DNA of 64,000 bases from CALANV01 sp036381615. Its GTDB lineage: Bacteria > Pseudomonadota > Alphaproteobacteria > CACIAM-22H2. Under the pieces are notes generated by a model, which did not search any database, was not told the origin of the DNA, and was given only the letters and a program-made list of their open reading frames with translations. This document shows positions 16,788-24,659 of the stretch, piece after piece. Positions within the stretch are counted from its first letter, which is position 1, and each line of letters begins with the position of its first letter. Position numbers and translations under genes: made by a program. Where the stretch lies: assembly GCA_036381615.1 (NCBI GenBank), contig DASVCL010000049.1, positions 1 to 64,000 on the forward strand, given 5' to 3'.

Positions 16788-17530
16788 GGAAGGTACTCAT
16801 CGTGACGGGCGGTAGCCGTGGTATCGGTGCCGCGACGGCGCGTTTGGCTGGCGCACGCGGATATGCCGTGTGCGTCAACTATCGTGCACGGAAGGACGAG
16901 GCCGAGCGCGTCGTCGCCGACATACGCCATCGCGGCGGCGAGGCGATTGCGGTGCAAGCCGATACGGCGAGCGAGGCGGACGTTGCGCGCCTCTTCGACG
17001 TGGTCGATCGGGAACTCGGTCCCCTCGATGCGCTCGTGAACAATGCAGGCACGACGGGCACGGCGACGATGGTCGCCGATCTCGATCTGGCAAACCTTCA
17101 GACCGTCGTTGCGATCAACGTCGTCGGTTACTTCCTCTGCGTGCGCGAGGCCATCCGGCGCATGGCGACCAGCCGAGGCGGAAAGGGCGGGGCGATCGTG
17201 AACGTCTCGTCCCGCGCTTCCGTGCTCGGTGGGGCCAACGAGTGGGTTCACTACGCGGCCTCCAAGGGGGCGACGGACTCGATGACGGTTGGGTTGTCGC
17301 GCGAGGTCGGGGGTCTCGGCATACGTGTGAACGCCGTGCGACCCGGCCTTATCGAGACCGATATTCATGCGGCAGCGGGGCGCGGCGATCGCCTCAAGAC
17401 ATTGTCCCAGATGGTGCCTTCCGGCCGTATCGGCTCGCCGGAAGAGGTCGCCAATACGATCCTTTGGCTGCTTTCCGACGAGGCTTCCTACGTCAACGGT
17501 GCGCTAGTCGACATTGGGGGTGGACGATGA
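16784..17530 (+). CDS. Short-chain dehydrogenase/reductase (SDR), FabG-like
   Basis: The 248-residue classical SDR has TGGSRGIG at residues 8-15, NNAG near 85, NVSSRAS with the catalytic serine, YAASKG with the catalytic Tyr-x3-Lys, and the family's VRPGLIETDIH. It would oxidise or reduce a hydroxy/keto intermediate with NAD(P)H. The ATG at 16784 overlaps the GH88-like stop, and the stop overlaps the next start. Asn (VNYRA) after beta-strand 2 with a following arginine suggests NADP preference; this is only an inference. Confidence 0.92.
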   Translation: MRKVLIVTGGSRGIGAATARLAGARGYAVCVNYRARKDEAERVVADIRHRGGEAIAVQADTASEADVARLFDVVDRELGPLDALVNNAGTTGTATMVADLDLANLQTVVAINVVGYFLCVREAIRRMATSRGGKGGAIVNVSSRASVLGGANEWVHYAASKGATDSMTVGLSREVGGLGIRVNAVRPGLIETDIHAAAGRGDRLKTLSQMVPSGRIGSPEEVANTILWLLSDEASYVNGALVDIGGGR

Positions 17531-18468
17531 CCAAAATTGCTGTCATTGGCGCGGGGCTGATCGGCCGCGCGTGGGCGATCGTCTTTGCCCGCGGCAATTT
17601 CGAGGTGGCGCTATGGGATGGCGCCGCCGATGCAGTCGCGAATGCGTTGGCCGTCATCAGGACACGGCTCGACGACCTCGCGAGGGCCGGCCTGCTCGAC
17701 GACCCGTCCGGGGTACTCGCCCGAATTCGGCCTGCATCGAGTCTGCGCGATGCGCTTGCGGAAGCCGTCTACGTGCAGGAGAATCTGCCGGAGCTTCTGG
17801 ACACGAAGCGGCAGATCTTTGCCGAGCTCGATGACCTCACGCCGCCCGAGGCTGTTCTCGCGAGCTCGACCTCGTCGATCCCGACATCCGCCTTTGCCGA
17901 TGGCGTTCAAGGGCGGGCGCGGTGCCTGGTTGCCCACCCGGTCAACCCTCCATATCTGATTCCGCTGGTCGAGCTGTCGGGAGCTCCCTGGACTTCGCCC
18001 GAAACGATCTCACGCGCGCGCGCGCTTCTCGAGCAGGCGGGTCAGGTGCCGATCGTCGTCAAGCGGGAGATCGAAGGCTTCATCCTGAACCGCCTGCAAG
18101 GGGCATTGCTCAACGAGGCGTTCCGGCTGGTCGAGGACGGCTATGTCGATCCGGATGACCTCGACAAAACCGTTGCGCATGGTCTCGGACTGCGCTGGAG
18201 CTTCATGGGGCCGTTCGAAACCATCGATTTGAACGCTCCAGGCGGACTCGCCGATTACTGCGCGCGGTATGCCGACATGTACCACGAAATGGCCAAACGG
18301 TACGGAAATCCGAAGAGATGGTCGCCAGAGCTGATCGCGCACCTCGACGCTGACCGGCGACGTCATTTGCCGAAGGCGCAACTTGCGGCGCGTCAGGCGT
18401 GGCGCGATCGACGCCTGATGGCGCTCGCCGCGCACAAGCGCAGCGTCGAAATGGAGGACAAGGAATGA
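17527..18468 (+). CDS. 3-hydroxyacyl-CoA dehydrogenase family protein (lambda-crystallin / L-gulonate dehydrogenase-like)
   Basis: The 313-residue protein has an N-terminal Rossmann fold (IAVIGAGLIGRAWAIVFARG), the VQENLPELLDTK segment, SSTSSIPTS, the catalytic-histidine region LVAHPVNPPYLIPLVEL, and a C-terminal helical domain (EGFILNRLQGALLNEAFRLV). HPVNPP and this length are typical of the lambda-crystallin/gulonate 3-dehydrogenase subgroup as well as of short 3-hydroxyacyl-CoA dehydrogenases. With a GH88-like gene and a LacI regulator nearby, a sugar-acid substrate is a serious alternative to a hydroxyacyl-CoA. The ATG at 17527 overlaps the SDR stop. Confidence 0.88.
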   Translation: MTKIAVIGAGLIGRAWAIVFARGNFEVALWDGAADAVANALAVIRTRLDDLARAGLLDDPSGVLARIRPASSLRDALAEAVYVQENLPELLDTKRQIFAELDDLTPPEAVLASSTSSIPTSAFADGVQGRARCLVAHPVNPPYLIPLVELSGAPWTSPETISRARALLEQAGQVPIVVKREIEGFILNRLQGALLNEAFRLVEDGYVDPDDLDKTVAHGLGLRWSFMGPFETIDLNAPGGLADYCARYADMYHEMAKRYGNPKRWSPELIAHLDADRRRHLPKAQLAARQAWRDRRLMALAAHKRSVEMEDKE

Positions 18469-18614
18469 GACTCATGGCCGAGGTGCACTGACCGGCCGCG
18501 CCATCGAAGCCGGCGATTTTTGCGCTCGTGCCGGCATGACGGTCTATCCGCCGAAGTGATGGTGGGATTCTGACGGGCGGAACTCTGCGTACAAGACGAA
18601 GGATTGAGAGGACG

Positions 18615-20201
18615 ATGACGTCCATGTCAGGGAAGGCGAGGTCTGCGTGTCGGCTGGTCGAGGCATTGGATGCGTCGGCGCGTCGGCAGCCGGACCGCGT
18701 CGCGGTGCTGCAACCGGATGGCCAACACAGCTACGCGCAGCTCGCGCGCGACGTGCATGCACTGGCGGTGGCGCTGACGGATCTCGGCGTTCGGCCGGGC
18801 GACGTCGTGTCGGCTCAGCTCCCCAACTGGATCGAGGCGATCATCGTCCACATGGCCGTTCTTCGGATCGGCGCCGTCCTGAATCCGATCGTGCCGATCT
18901 ATCGCGAGCGCGAGATCGACTTCGCCCTTCGTGAGGCCGGCTCGCGGGTTCTGATCATTCCGGGTCTTTACCGCAAACGGCGCTACGCCGACATGCTGCC
19001 GCATTTCGGAAGCAAGAACCTCGCGCACGTTATCGTCTGCCGGGACCGGTATTCGAAGGAGGGGCCGACGCCCGGGACACTCGATTTCGAGGCTCTGGTC
19101 GAACGATACCGCGGGCAAAGCGCAGCGCCGGTTCCGGTGAACCCGACGGACGACATGCTCCTCATCTACACGTCGGGGACCACCGCCAACCCGAAGGGCG
19201 TGCGCCACAACCATGTGACGATGGAGGCGGAAGTCCAATCCCTGATCAGCGACAGCCGCGTCGAAAGCGGCGAGGCGATCTTCGTTGCCTCCCCCCTGGG
19301 GCACATCGCTGGCATCGATTTCGGGATCCATCTGCCCTTTCGCGTCGGGGCCAAACTCTGCCTCCTCGACATATGGGACCCGGGCGTCGCGGCGCAGATG
19401 ATCGAGCGCGAGCGTTGCGTCTGGTCGGCAGGAGCGCCGCCCTTTCTGCAGGGCCTGCTTTACGACGATCGCGCACGGGGATGCGACCTCTCCTCCCTGC
19501 GGGGCTTCCGGTGCGGAAGCGCCGACATCACGCCGGCTCTGATTCGCGACGCCCATGCACGCGGCGTGTTCGCCTACCGCGTCTACGGCTGCACCGAGCA
19601 CCCGTCGATAACAGGGCGGCCCGGCGACGATGTGGATCTTGCGGCAAATACGGACGGTAAGATCTTCCCGGGCATTCAGGTGCGGATCGTCGATCCCGAG
19701 GATTCGAGCCGGACGCTTCCGTACGGCGCAGTGGGGGAAATTGCCTCGAAGGGCCCCGACCTCTTCCCTGGCTACAAGGACGAAAGCCTCAACGCGTCGG
19801 TCTTCGACCGGGACGGATGGTTCCTCACCGGCGATCTCGGAACGCTGGACGAAGCCGGGCATCTGACGATCATGGGGCGGAAGAAGGACATCATCATCCG
19901 CAAGGGCGAGAACATCAGTGCCCGGCAGATCGAGGAGATGCTCGGCGATCACCCGGCGATCCGGCAGGTGGCGGTCATCGGCATGCCTGACGCGACGCGG
20001 GGCGAGCGCGTCTGCGCCGTCGTCACGCTACGCCCGGGGATGACGGTAGATCTGGCCGGGATCGTCGCCTGGTTGGACCGCAAGGGAATCGCGCGCCAGA
20101 AGTTTCCCGAGCAGCTCGAGATCGTCGAGAGTATGCCGACAACAGCTCTTGGAAAGATCCAGAAGCCGATTCTGCGAAAGATGCTGATGGAGCGGAACTG
20201 A
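18615..20201 (+). CDS. AMP-dependent acyl-CoA synthetase/ligase
   Basis: The 528-residue ANL-superfamily enzyme activates a carboxylic acid with ATP and CoA. The P-loop-like motif LLIYTSGTTANPKGVRHNH (about 176-194), the YGCTEHPSITG motif and the C-terminal GWFLTGDLGTLDEAG, GRKKDIIIRKGENIS and the catalytic lysine of ALGKIQKPILR are present. The sequence looks closer to cyclohexanecarboxylate- or medium-chain-type ligases than to acetyl-CoA synthetase. It ends the rightward catabolic operon after a 146-nt spacer with no gene of its own. In-frame codons MTSM offer ATG starts at 18615 and 18624. Confidence 0.92.
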   Translation: MTSMSGKARSACRLVEALDASARRQPDRVAVLQPDGQHSYAQLARDVHALAVALTDLGVRPGDVVSAQLPNWIEAIIVHMAVLRIGAVLNPIVPIYREREIDFALREAGSRVLIIPGLYRKRRYADMLPHFGSKNLAHVIVCRDRYSKEGPTPGTLDFEALVERYRGQSAAPVPVNPTDDMLLIYTSGTTANPKGVRHNHVTMEAEVQSLISDSRVESGEAIFVASPLGHIAGIDFGIHLPFRVGAKLCLLDIWDPGVAAQMIERERCVWSAGAPPFLQGLLYDDRARGCDLSSLRGFRCGSADITPALIRDAHARGVFAYRVYGCTEHPSITGRPGDDVDLAANTDGKIFPGIQVRIVDPEDSSRTLPYGAVGEIASKGPDLFPGYKDESLNASVFDRDGWFLTGDLGTLDEAGHLTIMGRKKDIIIRKGENISARQIEEMLGDHPAIRQVAVIGMPDATRGERVCAVVTLRPGMTVDLAGIVAWLDRKGIARQKFPEQLEIVESMPTTALGKIQKPILRKMLMERN

Positions 20202-20502
20202 CGTTTTGAGCGGCGCTGGAGCCGGCCGCGATCACGGCGCGCAGATGCACAAGCGCCTCGTCAAAATGCCGCGCGCCCAAGAGCGCGAGATCATGAATGG
20301 ACGTATGGAATCCCGAGAGGCTGTCCAGCGGATTCATGCGCTGGGCCTGTCTCGTCTCGGCGATTGCCACACTTCGTCTTGAAGGTGAACCGTTCGCGGG
20401 AGATCCGCGCGGGCGAGATTTTTCTCGGTCACCGTTGCAATCGGCTTTCTCTCGTCCGACGACGCTTGTTCCATCGTCTCGATGCCAGCCCGGCGGGAAC
20501 AT
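20202..20502. other. Non-coding stretch before the cytochrome c leader
   Basis: About 300 bases between the CoA ligase and the repeated leader. No open frame here shows a recognisable domain, ribosome site or codon bias. I see no terminator with a T-run after the ligase and no RNA gene. Confidence 0.5.
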
Positions 20503-20570
20503 TCCCGAAAGTATAGGCCCTTTCTGGAAAGAGCCTTGGGCGAAATTCCGGCGTAGAACCGGACCATTCT
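20503..20570 (+). repeat. 68-bp leader repeat, copy A (upstream of cytochrome c gene)
   Basis: This segment aligns with 22397-22464 at about 53 of 69 columns, with one gap in each copy. The best-conserved blocks are AAAGAGCC and GCGTAGAACC. It ends 30 nt before the cytochrome c ATG; copy B ends 33 nt before an ATG that also has a good ribosome site. The shared spacing points to a promoter or 5'-UTR control element rather than chance. Confidence 0.75.
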
Positions 20571-20600
20571 CGATGAAACAAGGGAGGGAGGCGGACTTCC

Positions 20601-21110
20601 ATGCGCATGTCGATCGTCGTGAAAGCCGTGATCGGGCTGGGCTTGTCGGGGACGGCCTTGTCCACGGCGGCACCCGCCCTGGCGCAGGATCGGGTCGAGC
20701 GTGGCGAATACCTCGTCGCCATCATGGACTGCACCGGGTGCCACACGCCGGGCACGTTAATCGGCAAGCCTGACCCGCAGCGCTATCTCGCGGGCTCGGA
20801 GGTAGGCTTCCAGATCCCGGGGCTCGGAATCTTCTATCCGCCCAATCTCACCCCAGACCCGGAGACGGGCTTGGGCGCGTGGAGCGAGGCCGACATCATC
20901 AGGGCGGTGCGCACGGGCGTGCGGCCCGACGGGCGCACGCTGGCGCCGGTGATGCCCTATCACAGCTACGCCAAGCTGACCGACGCGGACGCCCAGGCTC
21001 TTGCGTCGTACCTCAAGAGTCTCAAGCCCATCCGGAACCGGGTGCCAGCGATGATCGGTGCGTCGGAAAAGCCGACCGCGCCCTACCTCACGGTCGTGAT
21101 GCCGAAATAG
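20601..21110 (+). CDS. Secreted c-type cytochrome (class I, monohaem)
   Basis: The 169-residue protein has a signal peptide of about 28 residues (APALAQ). The haem-binding CTGCH motif is at about residues 44-48, and a C-terminal PVMPYHSYAKLTDADAQALA segment contains the probable methionine axial ligand. It is a periplasmic electron carrier similar to the cytochrome subunits of membrane-bound alcohol or aldehyde dehydrogenases. No dehydrogenase subunits are adjacent, so the partner is unknown. A purine-rich GGGAGGGAGG precedes the start (ATG 20601; a second ATG is two codons on). Confidence 0.9.
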   Translation: MRMSIVVKAVIGLGLSGTALSTAAPALAQDRVERGEYLVAIMDCTGCHTPGTLIGKPDPQRYLAGSEVGFQIPGLGIFYPPNLTPDPETGLGAWSEADIIRAVRTGVRPDGRTLAPVMPYHSYAKLTDADAQALASYLKSLKPIRNRVPAMIGASEKPTAPYLTVVMPK

Positions 21111-21157
21111 GTCTCCGCCCGGTTCGCCGACATCGTTCGGCATGGCGGAGGCACGAC

Positions 21158-21363
21158 ATGCGACTTTACTTCGCTCCCGGCGCCGGCTCGCTCTCGCCGG
21201 ACATCGTGCGGTGCCGGACGGGCCGGGCATTCGAGCTCAAACAGGTCGACCTGCAAACCGGAATGACACGGCGCGGAATCGGCCTCACGTGCGTGAACCC
21301 GAAGGGACCGATCCCGCTGCTGCAGCTCGATGACGGTACGGTCCTGACGGAAGGATCGGCGCC
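21158..21363 (+). pseudogene. Glutathione S-transferase, 5' remnant
   Basis: From the ATG at 21158 the frame encodes MRLYFAPGAGSLSPDIVRC and later NPKGPIPLLQLDDGTVLTEG. This is clearly the N-terminal thioredoxin-like domain of a bacterial glutathione S-transferase. Similarity stops after about 68 residues, and the rest of the frame is unrelated; the C-terminal helical domain is absent. The next real gene starts 120 nt later. The fragment follows cytochrome c by 47 nt. Confidence 0.8.
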
Positions 21364-21482
21364 CCTTTCACGAGGGTCTGATCGAGTGACCGGCCGAAAT
21401 TTGCGTCGGCGTCGAAATGCGCTCGGCCGAAACGGCCACATCCGTGCCACCGATATGGAACCCGGATCGAAGGGAGGAAATC

Positions 21483-22346
21483 ATGGCCGTGAATATTCGC
21501 GTCGCAACGCCGTCCGACGCCGACGCGTGCGGACGTATCATGTACGCAGCCTTCAAGGGCATCGCGGAACGCCATGGATTCCCGCCGGACTTCCCGTCCG
21601 TCGAGGCTGCGACGCAACTCGCCAATTCGTTCATCGCCCATCCCTCGATCTTCGGCGTCGTCGCCGAGGAGGACGGACGCGTGATCGGCTCGAACTTCCT
21701 TTCCGAGGGCGATCCGATCCGCGGCGTCGGACCGATCACCGTCGACCCGCACCGGCAGGGCGGTGGCGTCGGCCGGCGCCTGATGGAAGCCGTGCTCGAA
21801 CGCGGGCGGGGTGTTGCCGGCATCCGCCTGCTTCAGGCTGCCTACAACATGCGATCCATGTCGCTCTACGCGTCGCTCGGCTTCGAGGTGCGTGAGCCGA
21901 TTCTGGTCATGGCCGGTCGCCCCGTGAGCAGGCCTCCATCGGGCGTCACGATCCGTCGCATGACCAAGCAGGATCTGGACGTCTGCGATGCGCTCTGCGT
22001 CCGGATTCACGGCATCTCGCGCGCAAGCGAACAGGCGGAGGCGCTCCAATCCTTCGCTCCGGTGGTCGTCGAGCGCGATGGCCGCGTGACCGGCTATCTG
22101 ACCGCCCCGACGTTCTGGATCGTGAACCATGGGGTCGCGGAGACCGAAGACGACATGAAAGCGCTGTTCCTGGGTGCAGGTGCGGCCGAAGCCGCGCCGT
22201 TGTCGTTCCTGCTGCCGACGCGGCAGGCGAGCCTCTTCCGCTGGTGCCTTGGCGAGGGCCTGAAGGCGGTGATGCCGATGACGCTCATGACGATCGGGAC
22301 GTATCGGACGCCGAGCGGGAGCTATCTTCCTTCGGTCTTCTACTGA
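21483..22346 (+). CDS. GNAT family N-acetyltransferase
   Basis: The 287-residue protein has a clear acetyl-CoA-binding motif A (VGPITVDPHRQGGGVGRRLM, about residues 82-101) in an N-terminal GNAT domain that begins with NIRVATPSDADACGRI. A second, weaker GNAT-like half follows (VTIRRMTKQDLDVCDALC onward), as in two-domain GNAT proteins. GGGAGGAAATC gives a strong ribosome site for the ATG at 21483. The acyl acceptor is unknown. It stands alone between decayed genes. Confidence 0.88.
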   Translation: MAVNIRVATPSDADACGRIMYAAFKGIAERHGFPPDFPSVEAATQLANSFIAHPSIFGVVAEEDGRVIGSNFLSEGDPIRGVGPITVDPHRQGGGVGRRLMEAVLERGRGVAGIRLLQAAYNMRSMSLYASLGFEVREPILVMAGRPVSRPPSGVTIRRMTKQDLDVCDALCVRIHGISRASEQAEALQSFAPVVVERDGRVTGYLTAPTFWIVNHGVAETEDDMKALFLGAGAAEAAPLSFLLPTRQASLFRWCLGEGLKAVMPMTLMTIGTYRTPSGSYLPSVFY

Positions 22347-22396
22347 CGGGACGCGAATGAGACGGCTCTGCCGAACGTCGCGCCTCGGGAAAGCCG

Positions 22397-22464
22397 CCCG
22401 GAAAGTACAGGCAACTTCCGGAAAGAGCCGCGGAAATAGTTCCAGCGTAGAACCGACCATCCTC
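22397..22464 (+). repeat. 68-bp leader repeat, copy B
   Basis: This is the second copy of the element at 20503-20570. It contains an inverted repeat (CCGGAAAGT...ACTTCCGG, one bulge) that is weaker in copy A. It ends 33 nt before the ATG at 22498, whose frame is broken, so it probably once drove a gene that has decayed, or now serves the gene at 22698. Confidence 0.75.
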
Positions 22465-22497
22465 GGTCACGCAGGAACACGCAGAAAGGAGCCGGTC

Positions 22498-22656
22498 ATG
22501 GCCATTCACGGCCTGAACAGGTCCGCGAGACGCCCCGGAAGGTCATCGCCGGACTCTGACGACCTCTCTCGACGCCGAACAGATTCAGCGTGCGGTATGT
22601 CGGACCGGCTGCTGAAAGCCCTTCCCATCGACGATGCGGCAGACCTGCGGGCCTGA
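22498..22656 (+). pseudogene. Ghost of a gene: start region with ribosome site, no conserved product
   Basis: An ATG with AGAAAGGAG upstream and the leader repeat before it opens a 52-codon frame beginning MAIHGLN. The remainder shows no domain and atypical composition. MAIHGLN followed in another frame by QVRETPRKV resembles the start of a glyoxalase/VOC-type protein after a frameshift, but this is speculative. It may also be chance. Confidence 0.35.
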
Positions 22657-22697
22657 GAACGGCCGCCTCGGCGCTTCTAACCCGAAAGGAGAGAATC

Positions 22698-23312
22698 ATG
22701 ACGATGTTCTGTCGGCACAAGACACGGGCCGAAATTTCGGGCATTGCACAGACCGTTGCCTTCGCACTGGCGCTCGTCGCGCTCTCGACCCATGGACCTG
22801 ACGCTTCTGCCGAGGCCCCGTCTGTGAAGCTGTCGCCCGAACTCGAACGCGTGCGCGATCAGCTCGCAAGATACAAGGATCCGGTCGTGGCCGTGCGTGA
22901 CGGGTATTTTTCGACGCTCGGCTGCGTGCACTACAAGGACGGCGCCATGGGGGTGCATTTCCTGAACCCGGCCTTCATTTCGCCCACCCCCGACCCCGGC
23001 AAGCCCCAGATCCTCGTCTACGAGCCCAAGGGCGAAAAGCTCGAGCTGGTCGCGGCCGAATGGTTCATTCCGCTGGCGACAGGAGTCGACAAGAGGCCGA
23101 CGCTCTTCGGTCAGCCCTTCGACGGCCCGATGGAAGGTCACGAGCCCCTGATGCCGCAGGCGCTGCACCACTACGACCTGCACGTCTGGCTGTTCAAGGA
23201 CAACCCCAAGGGCATGTTCGCGGCGATCAACCCGGACGTCTCGTGCGCCGACTACGGTTACGCGTTTCTCGAAGAGCCGCCCGCCACCGTGACTGATCAC
23301 GGGGCCCACTAG
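22698..23312 (+). CDS. Secreted protein of unknown function
   Basis: The 204-residue protein begins with a basic, then hydrophobic segment (about residues 1-35, ending near DASAEA) that fits an export signal. The mature part has GYFSTLGCVHYKDGAMGVHFLNP, YEPKGEKLELVAAEWF, and a histidine-rich EGHEPLMPQALHHYDLHVWLF region that could bind a metal, then a conserved-looking NPDVSCADYG end with one of two cysteines. I do not recognise the family name. GAAAGGAGAG precedes the ATG at 22698. Homologues in other proteobacteria are likely, since the sequence is not low-complexity. Confidence 0.75.
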   Translation: MTMFCRHKTRAEISGIAQTVAFALALVALSTHGPDASAEAPSVKLSPELERVRDQLARYKDPVVAVRDGYFSTLGCVHYKDGAMGVHFLNPAFISPTPDPGKPQILVYEPKGEKLELVAAEWFIPLATGVDKRPTLFGQPFDGPMEGHEPLMPQALHHYDLHVWLFKDNPKGMFAAINPDVSCADYGYAFLEEPPATVTDHGAH

Positions 23313-23347
23313 ACTTCCATCCCCCGTTGCCGGCGAGGAGATCAGCC

Positions 23348-24023
23348 ATGGAGCTCTATGCGCATCCGCTCTCGACGACGTGCCGCCCCATCCTGCTGTT
23401 CGTCGCGGAAAACGACCCTGGACGTCGAGCATCGCATTGTCGATCTCTTCTCGGGCGAGAATCGATCGGCGGGGTTTCTGTCCATCAATCCGAACGGCCT
23501 CGTCCCGGTTCTGGTCGACGGCGACTTCCGCCTGACCGAGAGCTCCGCGATCCTCAAATATCTGGCGGATCTCATCGACTCGCCGACTTATCCGAAGGAC
23601 ATACGCCGTCGCGCCCGCGTCAACGAGCGGATGGACTGGGTCAATGCCAACCTCTATCGCAGCTTCGGCTATGATCTCGTCTATCCGCAGCTCTTTCCCC
23701 AATACCGCCGTCGAGGCGACGAGGCGCAAGCCGAACTGCTCGAGTGGGGTTGCAAAACATCCCGCAACTGGCTGCGCGTCCTGGACCAGAGTCTGATCGG
23801 CCCGGATCAGGCTTATCTGTGCGGCGACAGGATCACGATCGCGGATTATTTCGGGGCACCGCTGATCACGGTCGGCGAGGCCATCGGATGCGACTTCTCC
23901 GCCTATCCGAACATCCGCCGCTGGCTTGCGAACATGCGGCGCCTCGAGAGCTGGCCGAAGGTGTTCGAGGACTTCGACGGTTACGTCGCGTCGCTTCGGG
24001 GCAAGTCGTTCGTGACGATCTGA
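23348..24023 (+). pseudogene. Glutathione S-transferase with a one-base frameshift
   Basis: The N-terminus MELYAHPLSTTCRPILLF (catalytic Ser/Cys region of theta-like bacterial enzymes) is read from 23348. The continuation, VEHRIVDLFSGENRSAGF to the C-terminal SFVTI, is in the +1 frame. Removing one C from the CCC at 23416-23418 restores a single frame of about 224 residues (ENDLDVEHRIV across the join). The thioredoxin-fold NPNGLVPVLVDGDFRLTESSAILKYLAD and the helical domain are otherwise intact. This is either a very recent mutation or a sequencing error. It is unlikely to be the zeta-class maleylpyruvate isomerase, since it lacks that class's SSCxxRVRIAL-type motif. Confidence 0.82.
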
Positions 24024-24080
24024 CTGGGGGCGCGCCGGCGTCGCGTGCGGGCGCGCCATCTTCAAGCGGACGGCCGCGCC

Positions 24081-24659
24081 TCAAAATATGCGGAAGTCGC
24101 TGCCGACCAGCCCGAGCGGCCAGCGCCCCGCCGCGAACAGGCGGAACTTGATCGTGAAGGGATGCATGTCATCTGTCCCCGCGGCGAGGGCGAGTGCCGC
24201 CTGATACGCGGCCTGCGCCGCGGCCCCGGCGGCGACGCGCGCGAGCGCCGGATCGGCCACGCCGCTGCGCGCCGCAGCGACGGACGCAGCGCCCATGACC
24301 ACGTCCGAGGCCTCGAGCGTCACGCGCGACAGCGCGGTCATGACCGCGTGCTCGCCGTGGCGATGCGTCGCCCTGTCGAGGAGCTGGTGCCGCGCGTGCT
24401 CCTCGGCGTCCCACCAGGCGCGGTTCCAGGCGTCGTCACGCGTGGCGGCCTCGGCCATGCGCCAGTCGGCGACGGCGGAAATCGTCGTTCCGGGAAAACC
24501 GATCGCGGCGACATAGTCGGCCGCCTCGTGCCGCTCGTCGTCCGTGAGGTCCTGGCCGAGTGCGGCGAACCACGAGACACGGCGTAGCGAGTCGGCGAAG
24601 CGCGAGACCGGTGCGAGCGGGTCCACGGCGATGACCGGGCGCCGCGCGCGTGCGCTCAT
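24081..24659 (-). CDS. Hypothetical protein downstream of gentisate dioxygenase
   Basis: The 192-residue protein has no recognised domain. It appears largely helical and alanine-rich, with a tryptophan-rich stretch (DDAWNRAWWDAEEHARHQLL) and histidines at HRHGEHAV. It ends HPFTIKFRLFAAGRWPLGLV. No signal peptide or membrane segment is clear. The ATG at 24659 overlaps the dioxygenase stop, so it is co-translated and probably serves the same pathway, perhaps the step after ring cleavage; that is inference only. Confidence 0.75.
   Translation of the reverse strand: MSARARRPVIAVDPLAPVSRFADSLRRVSWFAALGQDLTDDERHEAADYVAAIGFPGTTISAVADWRMAEAATRDDAWNRAWWDAEEHARHQLLDRATHRHGEHAVMTALSRVTLEASDVVMGAASVAAARSGVADPALARVAAGAAAQAAYQAALALAAGTDDMHPFTIKFRLFAAGRWPLGLVGSDFRIF

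Noticed and set aside
20521..20545. Sigma-54 promoter in the leader repeat
   Set aside because: The GG and GC elements are not at the required -24/-12 spacing in both copies.
22357..22656. 99-codon frame as a real gene
   Set aside because: Its first half covers the repeated leader, so it cannot be a normal coding start; only the ATG at 22498 with a ribosome site was kept, as a possible ghost gene.
23348..24023. The frameshifted GST as maleylpyruvate isomerase for the gentisate pathway
   Set aside because: It lacks the zeta-class active-site motif and looks theta-like; its frame is broken.
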